From: Paraburkholderia rhizosphaerae
GTDB lineage: Bacteria; Pseudomonadota; Gammaproteobacteria; Burkholderiales; Burkholderiaceae
Direction: 5' to 3'
Assembly: GCF_004366595.1 (NCBI RefSeq)
Contig: NZ_SORE01000011.1
Coordinates: 124,001-188,000 of the forward strand
DNA: 64,000 bases
A program made the translations under genes and the position numbers. The notes below the pieces were generated by a model, which worked only from the letters and a program-made list of their open reading frames with translations, ran no database searches and was not told where the DNA came from. Below, piece after piece: positions 1 to 9,500 of the stretch; position 1 is the first letter of the stretch; the number at the start of each line of letters is the position of its first letter.

Positions 1-221
1 GCAGCAGCGATCTGTATTTCTTCGCCAGTCGAAGGATTGCGTCCCGCTCGTGCCGCGCGCTGCCCGGTTGCAAATGACCCGAAGCCAATCAACTGAACTG
101 TGCCGCCCGTGACCAGGGCATTCGTGATCGTCTCGAGCACGGCATCAATGGCTTCGCCTGTGGCCGCCTTGCTGCTGCCCGTGCCTGCGGCGACCGCGTC
201 GATCAGTTCTTGCTTGTTCAT
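1..221 (-). CDS. hupB: HU-type histone-like DNA-binding protein (3' end outside window)
   Basis: The start codon and the first 73 residues are in the window; the last part runs off the left edge. HU is a small nucleoid protein that binds DNA as a dimer through two beta-arms. The N-terminus begins MNKQELIDAVA, followed by a helical dimerisation region and the strongly conserved IGFGSF segment, then RAARAGRNPSTGEEI, the base of the DNA-binding arm. This is the usual HU-beta pattern and length so far (full HU is about 90 residues). It is transcribed leftwards, away from the other genes here. Identification is secure; which HU paralogue it is cannot be told from a partial gene. Confidence 0.95.
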   Translation of the reverse strand, partial: MNKQELIDAVAAGTGSSKAATGEAIDAVLETITNALVTGGTVQLIGFGSFATGQRAARAGRNPSTGEEIQIAA

Positions 222-661
222 GAATTCCGTCCATTAGGTAAAAGTGAAACCGCACCCTACCGCATCGTCCCGCGCCAGGCAAACCGGCGATGGACGATTT
301 CCGGCATACGGCTATGCGAGCGGTCGTCGTTCAAGCGTGACACGGGCCTAGCACCCGGTGAAACGCCCTCCTCCACCCCAATCACAAACGAAGGCCCGGA
401 TAGCCCCAACTATTCGGACCTTCACTTTGGGTCGTCGAAATGGCCAAGTTTCTCTCTGTACTTTGCCACGCAAGGACGAAATCCCAACGCCGCGGCTCTA
501 ACGAGTCGCGCGCCGCGCTGCTCGCGCGAGCACTCAGGAGCCGTCGAACAGACCGGTGCCGTTGGTCAGATCATGCAAGGAAAAAACAAATTTACTTTAA
601 ATAGCACTTAAACCTCGATCGTGAAGAGCTCGTCGGTTGGCGCTCAGCGGGCCGTATCTAT
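222..661. other. Gene-free stretch upstream of hup
   Basis: About 440 bp between the HU start and the HtpX-like remnant. A 133-codon open frame runs through it on the plus strand, but its composition is not protein-like and it overlaps the HU start region, so I do not call it. The HU promoter must lie here; I see no confident motif. Confidence 0.5.
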
Positions 662-916
662 CTAGAGGTCAGCCTGGCCAAACGCCTTTTTCGTCCCGAG
701 AGAGGGGGATGTGTGTCGAAAACGCCGACGGCTGGTGAGTAACAGCGCCGAGATCATTGCCTCAGCAGACGTCATCGCAGCTCCGCCCGCGTCTGCCGCA
801 TACTCCCGTTCGCGACTGTAGACGCAAAAAATCCTAGCAAGACAATAGTCGAGAGCGAAGAAAGCAAAGATGCAAACGGTCGCGCAAAAGACAAGGGGCG
901 CAAAGGCTTTCAACAA
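662..916 (-). pseudogene. HtpX-like (M48 peptidase) remnant
   Basis: An 84-codon reading frame with a hydrophobic N-terminus (about residues 5-30) followed by SREREYAADAGGAAMT and EAMISALLL. This matches the stretch of HtpX/M48 membrane metalloproteases that supplies the third zinc ligand (the glutamate of EYAAD). The HExxH zinc motif that should lie about 70 residues upstream is absent, and the sequence after residue 60 is no longer HtpX-like. It is best read as a decayed internal piece of an htpX-like gene, although a small membrane protein derived from one cannot be excluded. It ends 38 bp left of the insertion sequence. Confidence 0.6.
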
Positions 917-949
917 AGACCATAGGAATGAGAAAGCGTGAGAGGTTCC

Positions 950-954
950 ACCTA
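950..954. repeat. Left target-site duplication of the IS2-group element
   Basis: ACCTA directly abuts the inverted repeat starting at 955 and is repeated exactly at 2291-2295 on the other side of the element. Confidence 0.9.
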
Positions 955-985
955 TGGATTTGCCCCCGTACTTCCGGACACCATC

Positions 986-1873
986 TCACACTAAGGTTGA
1001 TGAATCGGTCCTGCGTCGGAACTCGCGTGGCGAGCGATATTTCAGCGCGCTATGCGGGTGTTTGTCGTTGTAGTGCTCGAAGGCGACGGCCAGATTGCGC
1101 ACGGCGGTCACCGCGTCCGGCTTCGGCATGAACGCAACGTAATCGCGCTTCATCGTCTTCACGAAACTCTCTGCCATGCCATTGCTTTGCGGACTGCACA
1201 CAGGCGTCGTGAGCGGTTTGAGACCAATGTCCGAGGCGAATGCGCGAGTCTTGTCCGCGATATAGCCCGAGCCGTTATCGCTGAGCCATTCGATTTGCAC
1301 AGGCGCTTTCCGGACGTTCCCGAAACGATGCTCGACAGCCGCCAGCATGACATCGCGCACCACATCGCCGCTGTGACCGCCGGTCGTCGCTGCCCAGCTC
1401 ATAGCCTCGCGATCGCAGCAATCGAGCGCGAACGTCACGCGCAGCGGCTCGCCGTTGTCGCAACGAAATTCGAAGCCGTCAGAGCACCATCGTTGGTTGC
1501 TTCGGGATACCGCCACCTTGCCGTCATGCCGACGCTCAATGCGCGGCCGCGCAGGCCGCCTGTGCAGCAGCAGATCGTGCACGCGCATCACGCGATAAAC
1601 GCGTTTGGCATTCACCGGGACCTCACATCGGGATTCCCGCTCGCATCGCAACAGGCCCCACACGCGTCGATAGCCGTAGCTCGGCAAGTCGGCAATGAGC
1701 AACCGGATTTCGTCGACGAGGCCTGCATCATTCGTTTTCCGTGCACCGCGGCCGTCCTGCCAGTCAGCAGGCCGCGCGAGCTTTACCGCCATATTCGAGC
1801 GCGCTACACCGAGAACGTCACAGACCTGCTTCATTGGTCGTCCCCTGGCAATGAGGGTGAGCGCGCAATCCAT
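986..1873 (-). CDS. IS2-group transposase OrfB (InsD-like, DDE integrase)
   Basis: A 295-residue catalytic subunit with an N-terminal HTH_21-type region (YGYRRVWGLL, AKRVYRVMR) and an rve integrase core. WCSDGFEF carries the first catalytic aspartate, the EWLSDNGSGY stretch carries the second, and SPQSNGMAESFVK carries the glutamate. The end PHSALKYRSPREFRR is the usual IS3-family tail. It is very close to E. coli IS2 InsD. It is full length with no internal stops, so the element is probably functional through OrfA-OrfB frameshifting. Confidence 0.93.
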   Translation of the reverse strand: MDCALTLIARGRPMKQVCDVLGVARSNMAVKLARPADWQDGRGARKTNDAGLVDEIRLLIADLPSYGYRRVWGLLRCERESRCEVPVNAKRVYRVMRVHDLLLHRRPARPRIERRHDGKVAVSRSNQRWCSDGFEFRCDNGEPLRVTFALDCCDREAMSWAATTGGHSGDVVRDVMLAAVEHRFGNVRKAPVQIEWLSDNGSGYIADKTRAFASDIGLKPLTTPVCSPQSNGMAESFVKTMKRDYVAFMPKPDAVTAVRNLAVAFEHYNDKHPHSALKYRSPREFRRRTDSSTLV

Positions 1874-2226
1874 TTTCGCGACTTCATCACCTCCACGGCT
1901 TCCCGAAGAATCTCGTTCTCCATAGTCTTCTTGCCGAGCAGGCGTTGCAGTTCCTTTATCTGCTTCAGCGCGTCACCCAGCTCAGACGCCGGCACAACTT
2001 CTTCGCCAGCGCTCACTGCCGACAGGCTACCGTCCTGATGCAGCTTGCGCCACTGAAACAGCTGATTCGGGTTAATGCCGTGCAGCCGCGCCACCATCGA
2101 AACTGTCTTGCCGGGCTCGAACGTCTCTCGAACCATCGCCAGCTTCTCATCTGCCGACCAGCGCCGCCGGCGCTCAGGTCCCGTCAACACTTCCATCACT
2201 TCGTTCTTGTTGTTAGTCATATACAC
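1831..2226 (-). CDS. IS2-group transposase OrfA (InsC-like)
   Basis: A 131-residue DNA-binding subunit of an IS3-family transposase. It has an N-terminal helix-turn-helix (residues about 20-65, with TVSMVARLHGINPNQLFQWRK) followed by a leucine-zipper-like helix (LKQIKELQRLLGKKTMENEIL) typical of OrfA. The C-terminal KWIARSPSLPGD is also conserved in IS2 InsC. It overlaps orfB by 43 bases; in this family a -1 ribosomal frameshift joins the two into the active OrfAB transposase. A start at the methionine of MEVLTGPERR (residue 11) is an equally plausible choice. Confidence 0.9.
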   Translation of the reverse strand: MYMTNNKNEVMEVLTGPERRRRWSADEKLAMVRETFEPGKTVSMVARLHGINPNQLFQWRKLHQDGSLSAVSAGEEVVPASELGDALKQIKELQRLLGKKTMENEILREAVEVMKSRKWIARSPSLPGDDQ

Positions 2227-2290
2227 AGTCTTATGCCTACCCGCTATTGTAAGTGGGAGACTGTGTCCGGAGTTTCAGGGGGCTGTTCCA

Positions 2291-2295
2291 ACCTA
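2291..2295. repeat. Right target-site duplication of the IS2-group element
   Basis: ACCTA directly after the terminal inverted repeat that ends at 2290; it matches 950-954. Confidence 0.9.
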
Positions 2296-2465
2296 GGACA
2301 AGGTCGTACAGTCGAAGCGTGTAAAGTTGTAGTGTTTACCGGAGACATAAGTCGCCGCAAATTTCTGAAACTTTTTGAGCAAGTTCGAAGTGAGCAGGCG
2401 CAGCGTAATGCGTCCTTCGATGCACTCCACACCGGTATCTTCGTTTTCCAGGGAGATCGTTCGAG

Positions 2466-4808
2466 ATGGACGAACCGCAGAACCCGATGGAAGTTCGGGA
2501 AACAGTGTGGGCGGGCCAATGGATCGATTCGACCACCGACTATGCGATTTTCGCGCTGTCGGCTGACGGCCGCGTTGTCAGCTGGAATCCCGGTGGCGAG
2601 CACATCCATGGATATTCGCGGGAAGAAATCCTCGGCCGCCCACTGTCTGTCTTCTACACCCATGAGGACTGTCGCGCGGGCGTGCCCGAGAACGTACTGT
2701 GCGAGGCGCGTAAAACCGGCCGCTACTCGGGCGAGGGCTGGCGTGTGCGTAAGGACGGGAGCTTCTTCTGGGCCAGCGTGGTGATCACCGCGCTGCGGGG
2801 TACTTCGGGACAGACGCTTGGTTTCGGCAAGATCGTGCGCGACATGAGTGACAAGAAGCAGGCGCACGACGCGGTGGTCGAAAGCGAGCGGCGCTTCCGC
2901 CTGCTGGTGCATGGCGTGACGGACTACTCGATCTTCATGCTGTCGCCCGAGGGCAACGTCACGAACTGGAACCAGGGCGCGCGACGCATCAAGGGCTACA
3001 CCGCGCAGGAAATCATCGGTTCGCATTTCTCGCGTTTCTACACCCCGGAGGATGCCGCCGCGGGCCTGCCGCAGCGCGGGCTCGAAACGGCAGCGCGCGA
3101 AGGTCGCTTCGAAACCGAAGGCTGGCGGGTGCGCAAAGATGGCAGCCGCTTCTGGGCGCACGTGGTAATCGATGCGATTCGCGATGACGATGGCACGCTC
3201 GTCGGCTTTGCCAAAATCACGCGCGACATAAGCGAGCGACGCGAGACGGAGCGAGCCCTCGACGAAACGCGCTCGGCGCTGCTCCAGTCGCAAAAGATCG
3301 AAGCTGTTGGCAAGCTGACCGGTGGCGTCGCACACGACTTCAACAACGTGCTGCAGGTCGTGCGCGGCAACCTTGAAGTGATCGAGAGCCGGCTCGGCCG
3401 CGACAGCTGGATGCGGGAACGTCTCGACAAGGCTATCGACGCCGTCGAGCGCGGCGCAAAACTCGCCTCGCAACTGCTTGCGTTCGGGCGTCGCCAACCG
3501 TTGCAGCCGGTCGTCATCAATCTGGCGACCACGCTGCGCAACATGGACGACATGCTGCGACGGTCGCTCGACGAAACCATCCAGGTTGAAACGGTGGTGG
3601 CAGGTGGACTGTGGAATACCTGCGCAGACGTCCACCAGCTGGAAAACGTGATTCTGAATCTCGCCATCAACGCACGCGACGCGATGCCCGACGGTGGAAA
3701 GCTAACGCTCGAGCTGGGCAACGCAATGCTCGACGATCGCTATGTGGCCGGACTGGAGGATGTACCGGCGGGGCAGTATGTTGTGCTCGCGGTGACGGAC
3801 ACCGGAGTCGGCATGTCCCCCGATGTGCTCGCGCGGGCGATAGACCCGTTCTTCACGACCAAGCCGGAAGGCTACGGAACAGGCCTCGGTCTGAGCATGG
3901 TGTACGGTTTCGTCAAACAGAGTGGCGGACACCTGAGGATTTATAGCGAGTCCGGCCACGGCACAACTGTCAAGGTGTATCTGCCACGATCGACTGCAAG
4001 CGCCGTAGAGCCGTCCTCGCCCGTTCGCATGCCGCTGCGCGGCGGCAGGGAAACGGTACTCGTCGTCGAAGACGACCGGAAACTGCAATCGACCGTCGTC
4101 GACATGCTAAGTGGTCTGGGCTATACGGTGCTTAAGGCGGACGACGCGCAGCAGGCGCTGACGATCATTCGCAGCGGCGTACAGGTCGACCTGCTCTTCA
4201 CCGACGTCGTGATGCCCGGCCCACTGAAGAGCCCGGACATGGCGCGGCAGGCTGTCGGAATGCTGCCGCAGATAAAGGTACTGTTCACGTCGGGATACAC
4301 ACAGAACGCGATCGTGCATGGCGGGCGACTCGACGATGGCGTCGAACTCCTCAGCAAGCCGTACAGCCGTGAAGAGCTTGCCCGCAAGATCAGGCGTGTG
4401 CTGGGCACACAAGGTGTCGAGCTCGAAACGACCGGCAACGGCAACGTCGAACATGATTCGACAGCCCCCGGCTCGTTGCGTGTGCTGGTAGTCGATGACG
4501 ATGCGGGCTCCGCAGATGCCGTGGGTGCGCTGCTCGAAATGCTCGGACACCGGCCGGTGCTCCACCGATCGGCGGAGCGAGCCGACGACGCGCTGGGCGT
4601 GCAGGAATTTGATGTGCTGCTGACTGATATCTCGTTGCCCGGCATGTCGGGCATCGATTTCGCGATCAAGGCGGTGCGCGAACATCCGCATATCAGGGTC
4701 GTTTTTTCGTCGGGCGCTGACGCTCCCCCCGCCAGGCAGTTGCCATTCTCGTGGCGCGCGCTTCGCAAGCCGTATACCGCTGAGGACCTCCGGCGGGCGC
4801 TTGCATGA
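2466..4808 (+). CDS. Hybrid sensor histidine kinase, PAS-PAS-HisKA-HATPase-REC-REC
   Basis: A 780-residue cytoplasmic hybrid kinase without membrane segments. Domain order: two PAS folds (about 20-135 and 145-275), each ending in a similar GWRVRKDGS(F/R)FWA segment, so they look like a duplication with PAC motifs. Then a HisKA domain with GGVAHDFNNVLQ (phospho-accepting histidine), a HATPase with the N box NLAINARDAM, DTGVGM and GTGLGLSMV, and two receiver domains. In the first receiver the acceptor aspartate is in LLFTDVVMP; in the second it is in LLTDISLPG. The architecture resembles FixL/LOV-like soluble sensors, but no haem or flavin residue can be assigned. The start lies 175 bp from the IS, which may have replaced its upstream region. 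Confidence 0.93.
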   Translation: MDEPQNPMEVRETVWAGQWIDSTTDYAIFALSADGRVVSWNPGGEHIHGYSREEILGRPLSVFYTHEDCRAGVPENVLCEARKTGRYSGEGWRVRKDGSFFWASVVITALRGTSGQTLGFGKIVRDMSDKKQAHDAVVESERRFRLLVHGVTDYSIFMLSPEGNVTNWNQGARRIKGYTAQEIIGSHFSRFYTPEDAAAGLPQRGLETAAREGRFETEGWRVRKDGSRFWAHVVIDAIRDDDGTLVGFAKITRDISERRETERALDETRSALLQSQKIEAVGKLTGGVAHDFNNVLQVVRGNLEVIESRLGRDSWMRERLDKAIDAVERGAKLASQLLAFGRRQPLQPVVINLATTLRNMDDMLRRSLDETIQVETVVAGGLWNTCADVHQLENVILNLAINARDAMPDGGKLTLELGNAMLDDRYVAGLEDVPAGQYVVLAVTDTGVGMSPDVLARAIDPFFTTKPEGYGTGLGLSMVYGFVKQSGGHLRIYSESGHGTTVKVYLPRSTASAVEPSSPVRMPLRGGRETVLVVEDDRKLQSTVVDMLSGLGYTVLKADDAQQALTIIRSGVQVDLLFTDVVMPGPLKSPDMARQAVGMLPQIKVLFTSGYTQNAIVHGGRLDDGVELLSKPYSREELARKIRRVLGTQGVELETTGNGNVEHDSTAPGSLRVLVVDDDAGSADAVGALLEMLGHRPVLHRSAERADDALGVQEFDVLLTDISLPGMSGIDFAIKAVREHPHIRVVFSSGADAPPARQLPFSWRALRKPYTAEDLRRALA

Positions 4809-5196
4809 CGCTAGGCTGAACCTCGCACAAGGCCACATGAGCCGCCTGCTTTGACTGCTCTGCATCGAAAAGCGGCCATTCCTTGTTGATTGGCAGATGT
4901 CTCTTTGTGGCCGAAGGACTGATATGACTTTCCGTGTCAATCGGGATCGGTTTTGCCTTTTGGGTGCATCTGAATTTCCTGAGGGCGACGTAGCAGTACG
5001 TCTCGACGGTGGATCACACTGATATCCGCGGGTTGGGTTGCCGCATTACGGTGGTCCGCCCCTTGAGCCTGCCGCTACCTAAAGTCGCGGATTACAAGAG
5101 ATATGTTGCATAGTCCAATCGCGGGTTGCTCGGGTGCCGGGCTACGCCGCCTTCAGGAAACTCCACGGTTCAAGTTGCGTGAGTATGGTTTGTTGT
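4809..5196. other. Gene-free stretch
   Basis: About 390 bp between the hybrid kinase stop and the IS110 remnant. I see no convincing coding frame, RNA gene or strong terminator in it. Confidence 0.5.
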
Positions 5197-5340
5197 CAGA
5201 GTGGGCGGGCATCGCGTGGTATGGCGAGGGACATGGCAAGCCTGCTGATGTCCCAGATGAACCCCGCGAGGTCCCTCGCAACGGCGACCACGCCGATGTT
5301 CACATTCTTGCGACGCGCTGCGAGCTTGCGATATCGTAGA
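5197..5340 (-). pseudogene. IS110/IS1111-type transposase, C-terminal remnant
   Basis: Reading the minus strand from about 5340 to the stop at 5197-5199 gives YRKLAARRKNVNIG followed by VAVARDLAGFIWDISR. This resembles the conserved tail of IS110/IS1111-family transposases. The frame meets a stop just upstream, inside the transposon end repeat, so all of the catalytic region is missing. The break coincides with the left end of Tn1 at about 5335, indicating that the Tn7-like element, or a rearrangement at its end, cut this gene. Confidence 0.65.
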
Positions 5341-5464
5341 CCGCATTAAATGTGTCAACGTTGCGGCATTAAACGTGTCAACTCGCCCGCTGGCTCCCAT
5401 CGGTGACACGCAAAGACTTGTGCGGTATGGGCTTCGCGCATTCGAAATAAAAATGTCAACGACC
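5335..5464. repeat. Tn1 left end: three TnsB-type binding sites
   Basis: Three inward-facing copies of a site whose core is GCATTAAAnGTGTCAAC. GTCAA cores are at 5354-5358, 5377-5381 and 5455-5459. Relative to the terminal CGTAG they lie at +19, +42 and +120. The Tn2 left end at 34442 has the same three sites at +19, +42 and +116. Confidence 0.85.
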
Positions 5465-5788
5465 GGGCAGATGGTACCGATTTATCCGGCATGCATCGGG
5501 CAGTAGTCGGCCAACAGCGGCTTAAGTGTGTTGCATCGACGGGTTGAATCCGCAGCGCTTGACCAGCCGTTCGTTCGCGGAAAGTTGCTGCGAGATATTC
5601 GGATTCAAGTAACCACAGGGCGGTTTCGTCAAGACATGGGCTGCATGGTTGCCGCGCCGAACAAACAATAACGAGGTGCCGAGGTTGCGGCACGTCGATT
5701 GCGGGAACGTATTGTGGCCGGCGCAGGGGCAGTACGAGCAGCTTCGCCCCATCGCCCGTCCCCGAACGAGCACCTCTTTGAGCCGAAT

Positions 5789-6253
5789 GTGGCGAATATT
5801 CTGCTGGTTGATGACGATGCCGAGAATCTCTCTTCGCTGCAGTTGGCGCTGGAAAGTGACGGTCACCAGGTGAGCGTCGCAGGCGACGGACAGCGTGCAC
5901 TGGCCATTTTGCACCATGAGTGCATCCAGTTCATGATCACAGACTACGAAATGCCGGACATCAACGGTGCTGAGCTGTGCCGTTTGGTCCATGCCCAGCA
6001 CGCATACTCAGAGTTGCCTATCCTGATGCTGTCAGCGGCGCCGGAACCACCCAACCCGTCGACATCATGGGGGCGGTTTTTGCGCAAGCCGGCTCGGTTC
6101 GAGGAACTGGCAGCAGCCATCCACGCCGGTGTCGAGCGGCGGGTGACTACTGGCAAGCAACCTTCTCGGACCGTCTCCGTGAGCGCCGTCCTTCGACGCC
6201 AGATTCCTGCGGCATCACGCTGGCAACCGGTGCATGCCGGTTGCTGGCCGTGA
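5789..6253 (+). CDS. Response-regulator receiver protein
   Basis: A receiver-domain protein of about 154 residues. I chose the GTG at 5789 because it places the first residues as VANILLVDDDAEN, the normal start of a receiver domain. Acidic pocket DDD, phospho-acceptor aspartate in ITDYEMPD, the serine of LMLSAA and the conserved lysine in FLRKPA are all present. After about residue 120 there is only a basic tail without an output domain, so it is a stand-alone receiver. It lies just inside the left end of Tn1, upstream of and convergent with the glucan synthase; a partner kinase is not obvious inside the element. Confidence 0.85.
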   Translation: MANILLVDDDAENLSSLQLALESDGHQVSVAGDGQRALAILHHECIQFMITDYEMPDINGAELCRLVHAQHAYSELPILMLSAAPEPPNPSTSWGRFLRKPARFEELAAAIHAGVERRVTTGKQPSRTVSVSAVLRRQIPAASRWQPVHAGCWP

Positions 6254-6545
6254 GCGCAGGCGACCAAGCTCGGATGTGGCGAGCCGGCCATAGGTGCCTT
6301 GAGACACCTCAGGTGTTTCAGACGCCAAGCCGTGCGCTCTTTACCTTCCCAATCTGGTCCGCGCTTGTCAGGATTTCCCCGTTGCCGTCGGCGGCGGCCC
6401 AATAGCCGGGCATCGAAGTCGCCGCTGATTAATGTGGGAGCAGTACAAAGTGAACGCAGGCATGGCCCGGCGGCGATCAGCCATCGGTTGCTGTGCGGGC
6501 GAGAAACGGCCGGTGTTGTCTATCATGCGCACGGCCCGGAGCACT

Positions 6546-9500
6546 TTACGGGGCCGGCTCCGGAGAGTCGATTTTCTCGGTGTGACCCCGGCACAATGTA
6601 ATCGACAGCCTATGCGAGCCGGCATCAAGTGGCACGTACACGCCTTCGCCGCTGCAATCGATAGGTTGACTGTCGAGCACAATACGCATCGCACGATGCT
6701 CTGGCGCAGATTCGACACGGATTTCGTAGCGCGTTGAATGCACATAGACCGTCGCTTCAAAACCCGGCCACGAATCTGGAATACACGGATTCACTACCAG
6801 AAAATCGCCTTCCCTGCGAATCCCCAGAATGCCCTCGACTCCAGCCCGGTACATCCATCCGGCCGACCCCGTGTACCACGTCCAGCCGCCGCGTCCGACA
6901 TGCGGTGCGACTGAATAGACATCGGCCGCGACCACGTAGGGCTCGACCTTGTAGCGTTCGGTCTCGATCGGTGTACGCGCGTGATTAACCGGGTTGAGCA
7001 GCGAAAACAAACCGGCAGCCCGGTTACCGTCGTGGAGTTTAGCGAACGCGAAGATCGCCCACATCGCCGCATGGCTATACTGGCCACCGTTCTCGCGCAG
7101 CCCCGGCGGGTAGCCCTTGATATAGCCGGGATCGTGCAATGACTTGTCGAACGGCGGCGTGAACAGCAACGCAATGCCGTCATCCGGACGGATCAGGTGT
7201 TTGTCCAGCGCGGCCATCGCAAGCTGTGCACGCTGTGGTTCGGCTGCGCCTGACAGTACGGCCCAAGACTGGGCAATCGAATCGATCCGGCATTCGTCGT
7301 TGGTGTTCGATCCGACCCAGCTGCCGTCGTCGAAAGTTGCACGGCGGTACCATTCGCTATCCCATGCGTCACGCTCCAGTGCGTCGCGCACCGACACCGC
7401 ATGCACGCGCCAGCGCTCGCCGCGCGCTGAATCGCGGCATTGGGCGAATGGCGCGAACAGCTCGATGGTGCGCAACAGCAGCCAGCCGAGCCAGACGCTT
7501 TCTCCCTTGCCGTTTGCGCCGATGCGGTTCATCCCGTCGTTCCAGTCACCCGTGCCGATGAGCGGCAAGCCGTGCGCGCCAGTCAATTCGATACATTGAT
7601 CAAGGCCACGTGCGCAATGTTCGAATAAAGAAGCAGATTCCTCGGCTAGCATGGGCTGGAAGAAAGTGTCGTGCTCGCCGGGTTGCAACTGCGGACCGTC
7701 GAGGAAGGGCACGACCTCCTCCAGCACCGCGCGATCGCCTGTGCAGCCAATGTACGTCGCCGCGGCGTAAGCGAGCCACAGGCGGTCGTCGGAGATCCGC
7801 GTGCGCACACCTTGTCCCGAGTGTGGCAGCCACCAATGCTGAAAGTCGCCTTCGACGAACTGCCGCGACGCGGCACGCAGCAGGTGCCGCCGAGTTTCGT
7901 CGGGCCGCACGTGCGTCAGCGCCATCATGTCCTGCAACTGGTCGCGGAATCCGTACGCGCCGCTTGCCTGGTAGAACGCCGAGCGCGCTTCGATCCGGCA
8001 GGAGAGCGTCTGGTACAGCAGCCAGCCGTTGAGCATCAGGTCCATCGCGCGATCTGGCGTCTTGACCTGTACGGCACCCAGCACGTTCTGCCAATGACGT
8101 GTCACATCGGCTAGCACCGTATCGAGGTTCGCGGTGCGATAACGCTCGATCAGCGCCCGTGCTTCGGCGACGCTCGCGCATTGGCCGACGAACGCGACCA
8201 CTTCGACCGTCTCCTGTGGTTCCAGCTCGACAAAAGTCTGTAGTGCCGCGCATGGGTCGAGCCCTGCACCGGTCGCGCCGGACAGGGACGCATTGCCGGT
8301 CAATGCCGCAGGCGCGGCCGCGTCGCCGTGGCGGCCGAGGAACTCAGTGCGATTGGCCGTCCATGCCGTTTGCCGGCCGCTCAGGTCAGCAAATGCGACA
8401 CGCGTGCCGAATGCGGTACTCCAGGGATTGCGCGCCAGCATGGCTCTCGTGAGCGAGTCGATTTCCGTCATGACGAACGGTGCCGACGCGCCTCGCGAGG
8501 TACCGAGCACCCATTCGAGCCACGCCGTGACCGATAGCCGCCGTCTGCGACCCGACAGATTGCGCAATGTCAGCCGGGTAATCTTTAACGGATCGGCCAG
8601 CGGCACGTATTGCAGCAAGCCGAGTGCAATGCCGTTCGCTTCGTGCTCGAAGCGGCTGTAGCCGTACCCGTGACGCGCGACGTACACGCCGCCGTCGCGA
8701 ATCGGCTGTGCAGTGGGCGTCCATACGTCGCCGGTGCTTTCATCGCGCACGTAAATGGCTTCGCCAGCAGGGTCTTCGACGGGATCGTTCGACCATGGCG
8801 TGAGCTGATTTTCCCGGCTGCTGTCCGCCCACGTATAACCGGTGCCTTCCGCAGCGACCTGGAAGCCGAAACCGCCGTTGGCAATCACATTGATCCATGG
8901 TGCCGGTGTGCTGGTCTGTCCAGTGAGCACCGTCACGTATTCATGGCCGTTGCGGGCAAAGCCGCCCAGGCCATTAAAAAACTCAAGACCTGCAGTCAGC
9001 GTCGGCACTGCGGACGCGTCAGAGTGCTCCTGCCACGGCGAAAACCACGCTGTTTTTTGCCGGCGAGGCGCGGGTGAGCGTGCCGGCATTTGCGTCAGGT
9101 AACCAAGCTGGGCAGCGATGGCGCCGCGGCGCGCCAGCAGCGCAATACGCGCGGCCGATAGCAGCAGCGCTCTGGTCTCGACGCTCATCAGGTCGGCACG
9201 CAGCACGTAGATCGAACCCTGCGCGAGTTCGCCGTCAAAGCGCGGCCGCGACTGGCTGCTGCGCACCGCAGTTTCAATCGTCCCCTGCAACTCCTGGATA
9301 TACGACGAACCCCGCTCGTTGACGATCACGAGATCGACCGCCAGCCGCTTCATGCGCCAGTATTCGTGTGCCTTCAATAGCTGCCGGACCTGCGCGATAT
9401 CGTCGACATCGCCGATGCGCAGCAGCACGATCGGCAGGTCCCCCGAAATTCCGTGCGGCCACAACGCCGACTGCGGGCCGGCGCCGCGCACGATGGCGTC

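Larger units (their letters stand above)
955..2290 (-). mobile_element. IS3-family insertion sequence, IS2 group (1336 bp, complete)
   Basis: Both ends are recognisable. The right-type inverted repeat starts at 955 (TGGATTTGCCCCCG, followed by CTTCCGGACAC). The left-type repeat runs inward from 2290 on the minus strand (TGGAACAGCCCCCTG, followed by AACTCCGGACAC). Immediately outside are identical 5-bp direct repeats ACCTA at 950-954 and 2291-2295, the target duplication length usual for IS2. The end sequences closely resemble those of E. coli IS2, and the length is nearly the same (IS2 is about 1.33 kb). It carries overlapping orfA and orfB on the minus strand. Full ends, full genes and an exact duplication indicate a recent insertion. 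Confidence 0.95.

Noticed and set aside
1052..2038. 328-codon plus-strand open frame across the insertion sequence
   Set aside because: It is antisense to the IS2-group transposase genes, whose catalytic motifs are clear.
2244..3635. 463-codon minus-strand frame
   Set aside because: It is a shadow of the hybrid sensor kinase with no motif of its own.
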